Assembly (NCBI GenBank): GCA_002435835.1
Contig: DIVM01000015.1
Coordinates: 1-5,375 of the forward strand
DNA from: Firmicutes bacterium UBA6132
GTDB taxonomy: Bacteria; Bacillota_A; Clostridia; Tissierellales; Sedimentibacteraceae
Reading direction: 5' to 3'
Length of the DNA: 5,375 nucleotides
Below, piece after piece: positions 1 to 5,321 of this stretch. Below the pieces are notes generated by a model that had not been told where the DNA came from, did no database searches, and was given only the letters and a program-made list of their open reading frames with translations. Position numbers and translations under genes: made by a program. Within the stretch, counting starts at the first letter, position 1; each line of letters begins with the position of its first letter.

Positions 1-25
1 CTTCGCTCTTTTTGAGAGCTTAATT

Positions 26-54
26 AGTATATCTTACTCATGTTTATTTGTCAA
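26..54 (-). promoter_or_regulatory. Sigma-A promoter, last of four, nearest the target
   Basis: On the minus strand, TTGACA (49-54) is separated by 17 bp from TATACT (26-31), the best consensus match of the four. A run of A residues (about 59-73) precedes the -35 box. The expected start lies near 19, opening the hairpin at 5-19. Transcription leaves the window at position 1. Confidence 0.88.
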
Positions 55-104
55 GTATATTTTTATTTTTTTCATTGACACTGACCTTTTAGGACAGTTT
101 AAAT

Positions 105-133
105 AGTTTATCATTACTATTAAGTTATGTCAA
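105..133 (-). promoter_or_regulatory. Sigma-A promoter, third of four
   Basis: On the minus strand, TTGACA (128-133) is separated by 17 bp from TAAACT (105-110), again with TGA before the -10 box. An A-rich tract (about 139-152) precedes the -35 box. The expected start falls at the hairpin at 81-97. Confidence 0.85.
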
Positions 134-180
134 CTGTTAATTTTTTCTTTTTATCCACTGTCGTTTGTGACAGGAACAAT

Positions 181-209
181 ATATTAACATACTCATTATA
201 GATCGTCAA
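181..209 (-). promoter_or_regulatory. Sigma-A promoter, second of four
   Basis: On the minus strand, TTGACG (204-209) is separated by 17 bp from TAATAT (181-186). An A-rich tract lies directly upstream of the -35 box (about 215-238), like an UP element. The expected start falls at the hairpin at 158-173. Confidence 0.82.
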
Positions 210-264
210 GTATATTTTTAAACTTATTTTTTCTTTTTTGCTACCCCCTTGAGATAGCTTGTGA

Positions 265-293
265 AGTTTATCATATCTATTTTTTATTGTCAA
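265..293 (-). promoter_or_regulatory. Sigma-A promoter, most upstream of four
   Basis: On the minus strand, TTGACA (288-293) is separated by 17 bp from TAAACT (265-270). The -10 box is preceded by TGA, an extended -10 element. AT-rich DNA precedes the -35 box. The start is expected near 258, a G that opens the hairpin at 240-258. Confidence 0.85.
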
Positions 294-332
294 GTGTAAA
301 TTTTATTTATAAAATTCTGCTCTAAAGAACAA

Positions 333-378
333 ATTAATAATTTTATATATATAATTACTATACTATAAAATTATTAAT
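333..378 (-). terminator. AT-only hairpin after the EamA gene, possible terminator
   Basis: Perfect 15-bp arms at 333-347 and 364-378 enclose a 16-base loop. They begin one base past the TAG stop of the EamA gene. On the minus strand the stem is followed by a U-rich stretch (TTTGTTCTTT). The stem has no G or C, so its strength as an intrinsic terminator is doubtful. If it leaks, EamA transcripts would run into the promoter array at 1-294. Confidence 0.5.
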
Positions 379-379
379 A

Positions 380-1270
380 CTAAGTATTTACTAGCTCTTC
401 TTTTTCTTTTGTTATATCATATTTTTCGCTTATATATGTTGAACTTAATATTAGTATGCCGCCTATTATTTGTAAAGTATTCATACCCTCACCTAAAAAT
501 ATTGTAGAAAAAATTACTGCTGATATTGGATCTATGTAACTTAAAGCAGCAATAGTTTGTCCTTTTAATTCTTTCATAGATGTAAAATATAAAAAGTAAG
601 CTATACCAGTATGTATAATTCCTAAAACTAAAACTAATATAACTGATTTTAAATCCATTCCTGAAAAATTCATATTGTCTTTAATTAATACATATGGTAA
701 TAAAATAATAGCAGATACTATTAATTGAACTAATGTAGTTTCAAAACCAGTAAGATTTTTAATAAATTTATTCATCAATATAACACTGGCATATAATACT
801 GCTGCTGTTAACCCATAAATTATTCCTACTATATGATTATAAGTACCATTTAAACTACCGCTTATATTTACAACTAAAAACAAACCAATCAGTGCAGTAA
901 TAACACATACCACTTTAATTGGTGTTAATTTTTCTTTTAGTATTAAAGGTGCTAATATAATTACAAATAATGGAGCAAAATAATAACTTAATGTAGCATT
1001 TGATATGGTCGTATATTTATAAGCTTCAAATAATAGTATCCAATTAAAACCTATAGCTGAACCAGATAAAAATAAAAGTAAAATATTTTCTTTTATTAAT
1101 TTCAAAGATGGTTTCTGCCCAACTATAATACTTGCCATAATTAAAAATAAACTTCCTATAACGCCTCTTAAAAAAGCAATTTCACTTGATGATAAATTAA
1201 TGTTTTTTACAAATAAACCAATGCTTCCAAATACAAGCATTGCAGTAATAATTTTTATTTTTGATTTCAT
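380..1270 (-). CDS. DMT superfamily transporter, EamA family permease
   Basis: This is a 296-residue, very hydrophobic protein with about ten predicted membrane helices arranged as two EamA repeats (roughly residues 4-133 and 147-280). That is the usual size and layout of the drug/metabolite transporter superfamily in the cytoplasmic membrane. Family-like features include the N-terminal GSIGLFVKN segment, SEIAFLRGVIGSLFL in helix 2, and the C-terminal IDPISAVIFSTIFLGE segment, the typical repeat-2 signature. Members export or import metabolites, amino acids or drugs; the substrate cannot be read from sequence. The start is ATG at 1268-1270, with GAGG (1276-1279) 5 bases upstream. A charged cytoplasmic tail (KEKEELVNT) ends the protein. 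The gene has its own promoter candidate and is separated from MATE by a terminator, so it is probably monocistronic. The family call is firm and the role is unknown. Confidence 0.93.
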   Translation of the reverse strand: MKSKIKIITAMLVFGSIGLFVKNINLSSSEIAFLRGVIGSLFLIMASIIVGQKPSLKLIKENILLLFLSGSAIGFNWILLFEAYKYTTISNATLSYYFAPLFVIILAPLILKEKLTPIKVVCVITALIGLFLVVNISGSLNGTYNHIVGIIYGLTAAVLYASVILMNKFIKNLTGFETTLVQLIVSAIILLPYVLIKDNMNFSGMDLKSVILVLVLGIIHTGIAYFLYFTSMKELKGQTIAALSYIDPISAVIFSTIFLGEGMNTLQIIGGILILSSTYISEKYDITKEKEELVNT

Positions 1271-1305
1271 TTTTACCTCACAATATTAATTTTGCATTGT
1301 TATAT

Positions 1306-1333
1306 AGTTTATCATAATTTTAAATAATGTAAA
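1306..1333 (-). promoter_or_regulatory. Candidate sigma-A promoter of the EamA gene
   Basis: On the minus strand, TTTACA (1328-1333) is followed after 16 bp by TAAACT (1306-1311), with TGA just before it as an extended -10 element. This gives a leader of about 30 bases before the ATG at 1270. The surroundings are AT-rich, so a chance match is possible. Confidence 0.6.
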
Positions 1334-1381
1334 ATTAATTTCAGAAAACTAACTTAATTTAATTCTTGAAATATAACTTTT

Positions 1382-1424
1382 ATAAAAATTCAAAGCTATA
1401 TTCGTAAAAAGATATAGCTTTGAA
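1382..1424 (-). terminator. Rho-independent terminator of the MATE gene
   Basis: Perfect 13-bp arms at 1389-1401 and 1412-1424 enclose a 10-base loop. On the minus strand the stem is followed by TTTTTAT. It begins 5 bases after the MATE stop codon and should end that transcript before the EamA promoter. Confidence 0.85.
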
Positions 1425-1429
1425 ATGTA

Positions 1430-2788
1430 TTAAGTTGTTTCATTGTTTTTGATTTCCCATTTATGCCCTCTGTAACGAATTGTAAATAATGTACTCCTTA
1501 TGATCCAGTCAATAATCATAGCAATCCATGTGCCGAACATTCCATAATTTAAGTATTTTGCTATCCATATTCCAAAACCTATTCTAAAAATCCACATGGA
1601 GAATACTCCTACTATCATTGTATAACGCACATCATTTGAAGCTCTAAGGGTATTAGGAAGTGTAAATGCCAACGGCCATGATATGATTGAATTTACACTA
1701 TGGAATATTAAAACCTGTTTTACCATTGCTGCTGTTTCTTCAGATAAATTATAAATATTAAGTATAAATGGCAAAACAAGCATAATGACTACATTAATAC
1801 AAAACATTGAAATGTAAGCATACTTTATAAGCTTTTTAGTATAATATCTTACTTGCTCGTAATCACCTGCTCCAACGCATTGACTTATAACTGTAACAAG
1901 TCCTAACCCTATAGCAAAACCAGGTAGGATTTGGAAATTGGCAACTGTATTAGATACTGCGTTAGCTGTTATAGATGCTGTTCCAAACTGTGCAACAATG
2001 CTTAACAATAGAATTTTACCCAATTGAAACATGCTATTTTCTATTCCATTAGGAACTCCAATATGAAGTATCTTTTTAACCATTATTCCGTCAAATTTAT
2101 AAGAAAATGGTTTACTTAAGTGAATTATTAAACCTTCATTTCTAAGAAGGTGGATAATAATTAAAGAAGAAATTATTCTTGAAACAAGTGCAGAAATCGC
2201 AACTCCTAATACTCCTTGATGAAATACATATACAAATAAGGCATTTCCTATTATATTAATTAAATTCATTATTAATGAAATTACCATTGTTATTTTCGAG
2301 TTGCCCATCGTTCTAAATAAAGCAGCGCCGCTGTTATAAAGAGCTATAAAAGGGATACTTGCAAAAGTTATTAACAAATAAGTATTTGCATAATTATATA
2401 CTTCCTGTTCAATATCACCGAATACCACATTTAATATAAATCCCCTACATAAGTACATTATGATCATAATAATAATCGAAATTGACGTAGAAAACACAAT
2501 GAGCTGTTCACCTGACTTACATGCATCACTATACTTTTTTTGTCCTATAAATTGGCCTGATACAACTGCTCCTCCCGTTGCAAGAGCAGCAAATATATTT
2601 ATTAAAAGTAAAATTACTGAATCCACTAATGATACAGCGGACACTGCACTTTCACCTACACTGGCTACCATAATTGACCCCGCCAACCCTACTGTCATTA
2701 TTAGAAGTTGTTCAACCATCAGGGGAAAAATAAGCTTCAGTAAATCCTTATTTGTAAAAAGATAATTTTTATTTTCTATTAATATCAT
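1430..2788 (-). CDS. MATE family efflux transporter
   Basis: This is a 452-residue protein with about twelve membrane helices in two homologous MatE halves (roughly residues 17-178 and 244-405), the usual length for the family. Typical features are a short cytoplasmic N-terminus before the first helix (KLIFPLMVEQLL), the paired loop motifs SGQFIGQKKYSDA in the first half and SQCVGAGDYEQVR in the second, the GAALFRTMGNSK segment after helix 4, and HIGVPNGIENSMFQLGK opening the second half. MATE proteins export cationic drugs and metabolites using sodium or proton gradients; substrate and coupling ion are not evident here. The start is ATG at 2786-2788, with AAGGA (2796-2800) 7 bases upstream. 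The leader is about 100 bases long and holds a 21-bp inverted repeat. A terminator follows directly. The gene appears intact and monocistronic. Confidence 0.95.
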   Translation of the reverse strand: MILIENKNYLFTNKDLLKLIFPLMVEQLLIMTVGLAGSIMVASVGESAVSAVSLVDSVILLLINIFAALATGGAVVSGQFIGQKKYSDACKSGEQLIVFSTSISIIIMIIMYLCRGFILNVVFGDIEQEVYNYANTYLLITFASIPFIALYNSGAALFRTMGNSKITMVISLIMNLINIIGNALFVYVFHQGVLGVAISALVSRIISSLIIIHLLRNEGLIIHLSKPFSYKFDGIMVKKILHIGVPNGIENSMFQLGKILLLSIVAQFGTASITANAVSNTVANFQILPGFAIGLGLVTVISQCVGAGDYEQVRYYTKKLIKYAYISMFCINVVIMLVLPFILNIYNLSEETAAMVKQVLIFHSVNSIISWPLAFTLPNTLRASNDVRYTMIVGVFSMWIFRIGFGIWIAKYLNYGMFGTWIAMIIDWIIRSTLFTIRYRGHKWEIKNNETT

Positions 2789-2825
2789 ATATAAATCCTT
2801 TCAATAATTATAAATACTACAAAAC

Positions 2826-2846
2826 AAAATTATTTAAAATAATTTT
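2826..2846. promoter_or_regulatory. AT-only inverted repeat in the MATE leader
   Basis: Nine-base perfect arms (AAAATTATT at 2826-2834 and AATAATTTT at 2838-2846) are separated by TAA. The repeat lies between the candidate MATE promoter and the ribosome binding site. It could be an operator for a dimeric repressor, as many MATE genes have, or a chance product of AT richness. Confidence 0.3.
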
Positions 2847-2896
2847 AACACGCAAATCAATTTTAGACTTTCGTTTAGAATAAAAGCAATATATTT

Positions 2897-2925
2897 ATTA
2901 TATCATAGATTTACTAAAATTTAAC
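2897..2925 (-). promoter_or_regulatory. Candidate extended -10 promoter of the MATE gene
   Basis: On the minus strand, a consensus TATAAT (2897-2902) is preceded by TGA, an extended -10 element. The hexamer 17 bp upstream is GTTAAA (2920-2925), a weak -35 box. The promoter sits just downstream of the amidase terminator and predicts a leader of about 100 bases. Confidence 0.55.
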
Positions 2926-2935
2926 ACAAAGTTTT

Positions 2936-2982
2936 ATTTAAAAAATAGCCTGATGATTTATTTATTAAATCAAGGCTATTTT
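2936..2982 (-). terminator. Rho-independent terminator after the broken amidase gene
   Basis: Arms AAAATAGCC (2942-2950) and GGCTATTTT (2974-2982) pair perfectly, and an inner stem (GATTTA at 2955-2960 with TAAATC at 2966-2971) extends the hairpin. On the minus strand the stem runs into TTTTTTAAAT. It lies 3 bases beyond the original stop codon, so the terminator has outlasted the loss of the reading frame. Confidence 0.8.
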
Positions 2983-2985
2983 AAA

Positions 2986-3705
2986 TTAATTATAATGAAT
3001 AAAAGCGTCTTCAAACCCTAAGGATTTTGCTTTCTCAAGCAGCTTTTCTGCATTTTCTTTTGAAGAAAATGCTCCTATCTGTACTTTATAATATTTTTTT
3101 ATTTCTTTTACTTCTTCTATTATGTTAGTTTTACTAATGTTGAATGTTCTAACTATTGAATTTACATATGCTCTTGCAATTTCATTTTTATTGTCTATTA
3201 TCCACTTTGCAGTTAAAGGGTTATCGTGAAAATCTGTTTCTGCTAAAACTGCTGTTAAACCTAGGCTTGATGGATTCCTAATTTCTCCGTATCATATACC
3301 CCCAAATGCATTCATACCATTTATTACTGAGTTAATCCGATTTGATTCAATAGGACATATAACTCCAAGTTAATTTACAATATTAGTTGCTAATAATTTT
3401 CCAATCGTACTTTCAGGATGATAGAAAGCAACTGCTCCACTTGCAGTATTATTAACTCCTGCGTTAGAGTGAATGGCAAGATATATATCACAACCATTTG
3501 ATTTAGCTTCTGCAGATCTTTCATCTAAATCAATTCCAAGAGCTAATGTTGCTAAAACTGTTTCACACTCATATTCACTATCAAGAATTGATTTTATTAT
3601 TTTTGCTACTGTTTCCATTTCCGCTTTCTCATTGGTATCTCCAACAATATATTTATTATTTGGTTGATTGGATGGCGATAAATAAATTTTAATCAATCTT
3701 TTCAC
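2986..3705 (-). pseudogene. N-acetylmuramoyl-L-alanine amidase (amidase_3) with SPOR-like tail, two nonsense codons
   Basis: One frame of 240 codons spans the region and is interrupted by TAA at codon 112 (3370-3372) and TGA at codon 138 (3292-3294). Otherwise it reads as a zinc-dependent peptidoglycan amidase of the clostridial prophage/sporulation type, which cleaves the stem peptide from N-acetylmuramic acid. The N-terminal IYLSPSNQP segment, NEKAEME (likely zinc-binding Glu near 26-29) and YLAIHSNAG (zinc ligand His79) precede the first stop. CPIESNR, NGMNAFGG, YGEIRNP and the catalytic-Glu motif LAETDFHDNP (Glu156) follow it. Residues 205-239 (YYKVQIGAFSSKENAEKLL onward) form a short SPOR-like repeat that would bind peptidoglycan. 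The 111-residue product lacks the catalytic Glu, and no good restart follows the second stop. The start may be GTG at 3703-3705 or, more likely from AGGA spacing, TTG at 3694-3696. No frameshift is seen, so the decay is recent, or the stops are sequencing errors. Confidence 0.88.
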
Positions 3706-3734
3706 ATCCTATTTTTAATTTTGATAAAACAAAT

Positions 3735-3774
3735 TAATATAAATAATTAAGTGTCTTATTAATTATTTATATTA
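3735..3774. repeat. Long perfect AT-only inverted repeat upstream of the amidase
   Basis: Sixteen-base perfect arms (3735-3750 and 3759-3774) enclose the 8-base loop GTGTCTTA. It lies in the amidase leader and promoter zone, and its right arm overlaps the candidate -10 box. It could fold in the leader RNA, act as a weak terminator, or bind a regulator. The arms contain only A and T. Confidence 0.6.
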
Positions 3775-3790
3775 TGGAGAATAATTTCAA
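3762..3790 (-). promoter_or_regulatory. Candidate promoter of the amidase gene, overlapped by a 20-bp palindrome
   Basis: On the minus strand, TTGAAA (3785-3790) is separated by 17 bp from AATAAT (3762-3767); each hexamer has one mismatch to sigma-A consensus. A palindrome with 8-base arms, TAATTTCA (3782-3789) and TGAAATTA (3794-3801), overlaps the -35 box and could be an operator. Sporulation sigma factors cannot be excluded. Confidence 0.45.
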
Positions 3791-3895
3791 AGGTGAAATT
3801 AATTAATAATTTATTAAAATATGTAAATAATTAAGAATAGATTCACATTCAATAATATAGTACATACTATATATTAAATTGTATATCATTTTTAA

Positions 3896-3932
3896 TTATA
3901 CCATTTACATATTTGGTATAACATGTTATAAT
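3896..3932 (+). promoter_or_regulatory. Strong sigma-A promoter embedded in two overlapping inverted repeats
   Basis: TTTACA (3904-3909), 17 bp, then consensus TATAAT (3927-3932) with TGT before it (extended -10) form a strong promoter for the gene at 3973. The -35 box lies between the arms of a perfect inverted repeat, TTATACCA (3896-3903) and TGGTATAA (3914-3921). A 14-bp perfect palindrome (TATAACATGTTATA, 3917-3930) overlaps the -10 box. This arrangement resembles operators that block RNA polymerase, but no regulator gene is in the window. Confidence 0.7.
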
Positions 3933-3961
3933 TGTTAAATAATAAACAAAATTAATTTCGC

Positions 3962-3966
3962 GGGGG
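3962..3966 (+). promoter_or_regulatory. Unusual all-G ribosome binding site (GGGGG)
   Basis: GGGGG lies 6 bases before the ATG at 3973 and can pair with CCUCC of the anti-Shine-Dalgarno with one G-U pair. It sits inside CGCGGGGGC, a conspicuous GC island in nearly pure AT sequence. It fixes the start codon. Confidence 0.65.
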
Positions 3967-3972
3967 CATTGT

Positions 3973-4485
3973 ATGTTAAAAGAAAATAAGCAATATGAAT
4001 GGACTAATAACAAAGGGCTTTTTCGCTTAAATTTAGTTTCAAATTATCTTGAACCTATACACAATAAGTACATTAATAATAATCTTGAATCTAATGACTA
4101 TGAAGAAGATAAAGATTATATTAAAAAATTGATTTTAGATATGTCTAAATTTTACGTCAATTATAACAATAAAAATAAAAACAATTCTTTTAATATGGAC
4201 TTTTTACAATCCTATAGTTTAACTGTGGCATATTATGCGGTAGTATGTTTTTATTTAAATGAATATGATAATTCAATTAAATTATCAGTTGCAGCTTATG
4301 AAACTTGTCCTAAACCTGAAAAAAATTTAATAATTCTATTGGATGAAATTATTGCAAAAAGCAATTTAAAATTAGATATATCTTTTCATTTATCATTAAT
4401 AAATATATTTAATGAAAATAATTATAATGATTTTGAGGATTGTGTAATTCAAGCACAAAAATTAGCTGAATCTTTTATTAAATAA
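3973..4485 (+). CDS. Uncharacterised helical protein, 170 residues, weakly TPR-like
   Basis: I do not recognise this family. The protein is soluble, with no signal peptide or membrane segment, and is rich in Asn, Lys, Glu and Asp. Residues 1-45 carry aromatic and charged residues (YEWTNNKGLFRLNL, NYLEPIHNKYI). A low-complexity Asn/Lys stretch lies near residues 62-72 (VNYNNKNKNNSFN). The segment LTVAYYAVVCFYLNEYDNSI followed by KLSVAAYETCP (about residues 83-113) has the spacing of small and aromatic residues seen in a helix-turn-helix TPR unit, and the C-terminal part (FHLSLINIFNENNYNDFEDCV) could be a second, weaker one. That would suggest a protein-binding role, but it is inference. The gene has a strong operator-like promoter, an unusual GGGGG ribosome binding site and its own terminator, so it is probably expressed alone under control of a DNA-binding regulator. 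It reads as an intact, real gene. Confidence 0.85.
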   Translation: MLKENKQYEWTNNKGLFRLNLVSNYLEPIHNKYINNNLESNDYEEDKDYIKKLILDMSKFYVNYNNKNKNNSFNMDFLQSYSLTVAYYAVVCFYLNEYDNSIKLSVAAYETCPKPEKNLIILLDEIIAKSNLKLDISFHLSLINIFNENNYNDFEDCVIQAQKLAESFIK

Positions 4486-4514
4486 CTAAAACTTAAATAT
4501 TAAATGACAATTAT

Positions 4515-4554
4515 AAAACCTCTAAAAAATAACTATTATTTTTTAGAGGTTTTT
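4515..4554 (+). terminator. Rho-independent terminator after the 170-residue protein gene
   Basis: CCTCTAAAAAATA (4519-4531) pairs perfectly with its complement at 4537-4549 around a 5-base loop, followed by TTTTT. The AAAA before the stem makes it nearly symmetrical, but no gene needs it in the other direction. It separates the two plus-strand genes into different transcripts. Confidence 0.88.
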
Positions 4555-4603
4555 CTGTTTAAAATCAACACTACAAACATTTCCTATTCCTAAATTCTTC
4601 ACA

Positions 4604-4632
4604 ATCATTTGTCAACTTGAATAAAATATAAT
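4604..4632 (+). promoter_or_regulatory. Weak candidate promoter of the seven-helix membrane protein gene
   Basis: A consensus TATAAT at 4627-4632 has only a poor -35 hexamer (ATCATT, 4604-4609) 17 bp upstream. A small inverted repeat (GACTA 4637-4641, TAGTC 4647-4651) follows in the leader. A second TATAAT at 4662-4667 abuts the ribosome binding site and is too close to serve as the promoter. Confidence 0.4.
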
Positions 4633-4679
4633 ATCGGACTAAATAATAGTCTAATTCATTATATAATGGGAGAAAAATT

Positions 4680-5303
4680 ATGGCCATATATTTATCTTTT
4701 ATAGCATGGTTTTGTTGGGTAATTGTTTATGTTGAAATGATTCGCTTAGGTCTTAAGGAAAAAACTTATGGAATGCCTATTTTTGTATTAGCGCTTAATT
4801 TAGTTTGGGAAGTTCTTTATTCTATTTTAAGTATAAAAATTGATTTCAAAAATCCACAGGGTTGGTTAATATTAGTTTGGTTTCTATTAGATATTTTAAT
4901 TTTTTACACATATTTATTATATGGTAAAAAGCACTTTCCAAAATCTATAAATCAAAAATATTTTAAGAGCTGGATAATGATTATATTTTTAATGGCTTTT
5001 TTTGTACAAATATCATTTTTAATTGAATTTGGAAGAGCTGCAATATTTTACTCAGCATTTATTCAAAACCTAATTATGTCTATTGCATTTCTTAACATGC
5101 TTTATATAAGGAAAAATGCAAATGGTCAGAATTTAATTATTGCATTTATGAAATGGATTGGTACATTGTTACCAACATTAGTTTATGGTGTTATTTACAG
5201 CAATCAGCTTTGTCTTATACTCGGTATTTTATGTTCCATATTTGATATTATTTATATTTATTATTTAACTATTACAATTAAAGATGTAAATTCATATTAT
5301 TAA
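4680..5303 (+). CDS. Seven-helix membrane protein resembling Pyr4-type transmembrane terpene cyclases
   Basis: This is a 207-residue protein with seven predicted membrane helices (about residues 3-23, 31-52, 61-81, 97-117, 120-143, 152-173, 176-200). Size and topology match the Pyr4/PaxB-like transmembrane terpene cyclases, which protonate and cyclise prenyl chains of meroterpenoids in the membrane. Helix 2 carries N40-x-x-W43-E44, at the place of the catalytic Glu of Pyr4. Helix 7 carries D189-x-x-Y192, at the place of its catalytic Asp. Other buried polar residues are D71, Q110, E116, Q129-N130 and K158. This assignment rests on remembered family motifs, not a search. No prenyltransferase, epoxidase or other biosynthetic gene is visible nearby, so the substrate is unknown and the protein may do something else. 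The start is ATG at 4680, with GGGAG (4668-4672) 7 bases upstream. No terminator is seen before the convergent tRNA gene. Confidence 0.85.
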   Translation: MAIYLSFIAWFCWVIVYVEMIRLGLKEKTYGMPIFVLALNLVWEVLYSILSIKIDFKNPQGWLILVWFLLDILIFYTYLLYGKKHFPKSINQKYFKSWIMIIFLMAFFVQISFLIEFGRAAIFYSAFIQNLIMSIAFLNMLYIRKNANGQNLIIAFMKWIGTLLPTLVYGVIYSNQLCLILGILCSIFDIIYIYYLTITIKDVNSYY

Positions 5304-5321
5304 AATTAAAAGCTATTTCAG

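Larger units (their letters stand above)
5..294 (-). repeat. Four-unit degenerate tandem promoter repeat, period about 80 bp
   Basis: Four copies of one unit lie head to tail, with the TGTCAA element (TTGACA on the minus strand) at 49, 128, 204 (as CGTCAA) and 288, giving spacings of 79, 76 and 84 bp. Read on the minus strand, each unit has an A-rich stretch, a -35 box, exactly 17 bp, a -10 box, 6-7 bp and then a short hairpin. The spacer sequences differ, so this is a functional repeat and not a simple recent duplication. No gene is visible in positions 1-379; this array and the hairpin at 333-378 account for it. Multiple tandem promoters with A-tract upstream elements are typical of rRNA operons in Firmicutes, so the array probably drives a stable-RNA operon to the left of position 1. 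The target itself is not seen. Confidence 0.85.

Noticed and set aside
74..102. Plus-strand promoter from TTGACA at 74-79
   Set aside because: The hexamer 17 bp downstream is TTTAAA, a poor -10 box, and no plus-strand gene follows; the sequence is explained by the leader after the hairpin of the minus-strand unit.
1..294. CRISPR-like array
   Set aside because: The period is about 80 bp and repeats are degenerate, sharing mainly promoter hexamers; there is no constant direct repeat with unique spacers and no cas gene.
1271..1429. EamA and MATE genes as one operon
   Set aside because: A strong terminator directly follows MATE and a separate promoter candidate precedes EamA, so cotranscription is unlikely.
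2460..2765. Open frame of 101 codons on the plus strand inside the MATE gene
   Set aside because: It is antisense to a well-supported MATE coding region, has a Cys/Pro/Ser-rich composition typical of shadow frames and no ribosome binding site.
3292..3294. TGA in the amidase as recoded selenocysteine or tryptophan
   Set aside because: The site is normally glycine in this family as far as I recall, no SECIS-like hairpin follows clearly, and the upstream TAA stop would still block translation.
3473..3667. Open frame of 64 codons on the plus strand inside the amidase
   Set aside because: It is antisense to conserved amidase sequence (AIHSNAG and NEKAEME regions), with no ribosome binding site or family resemblance.
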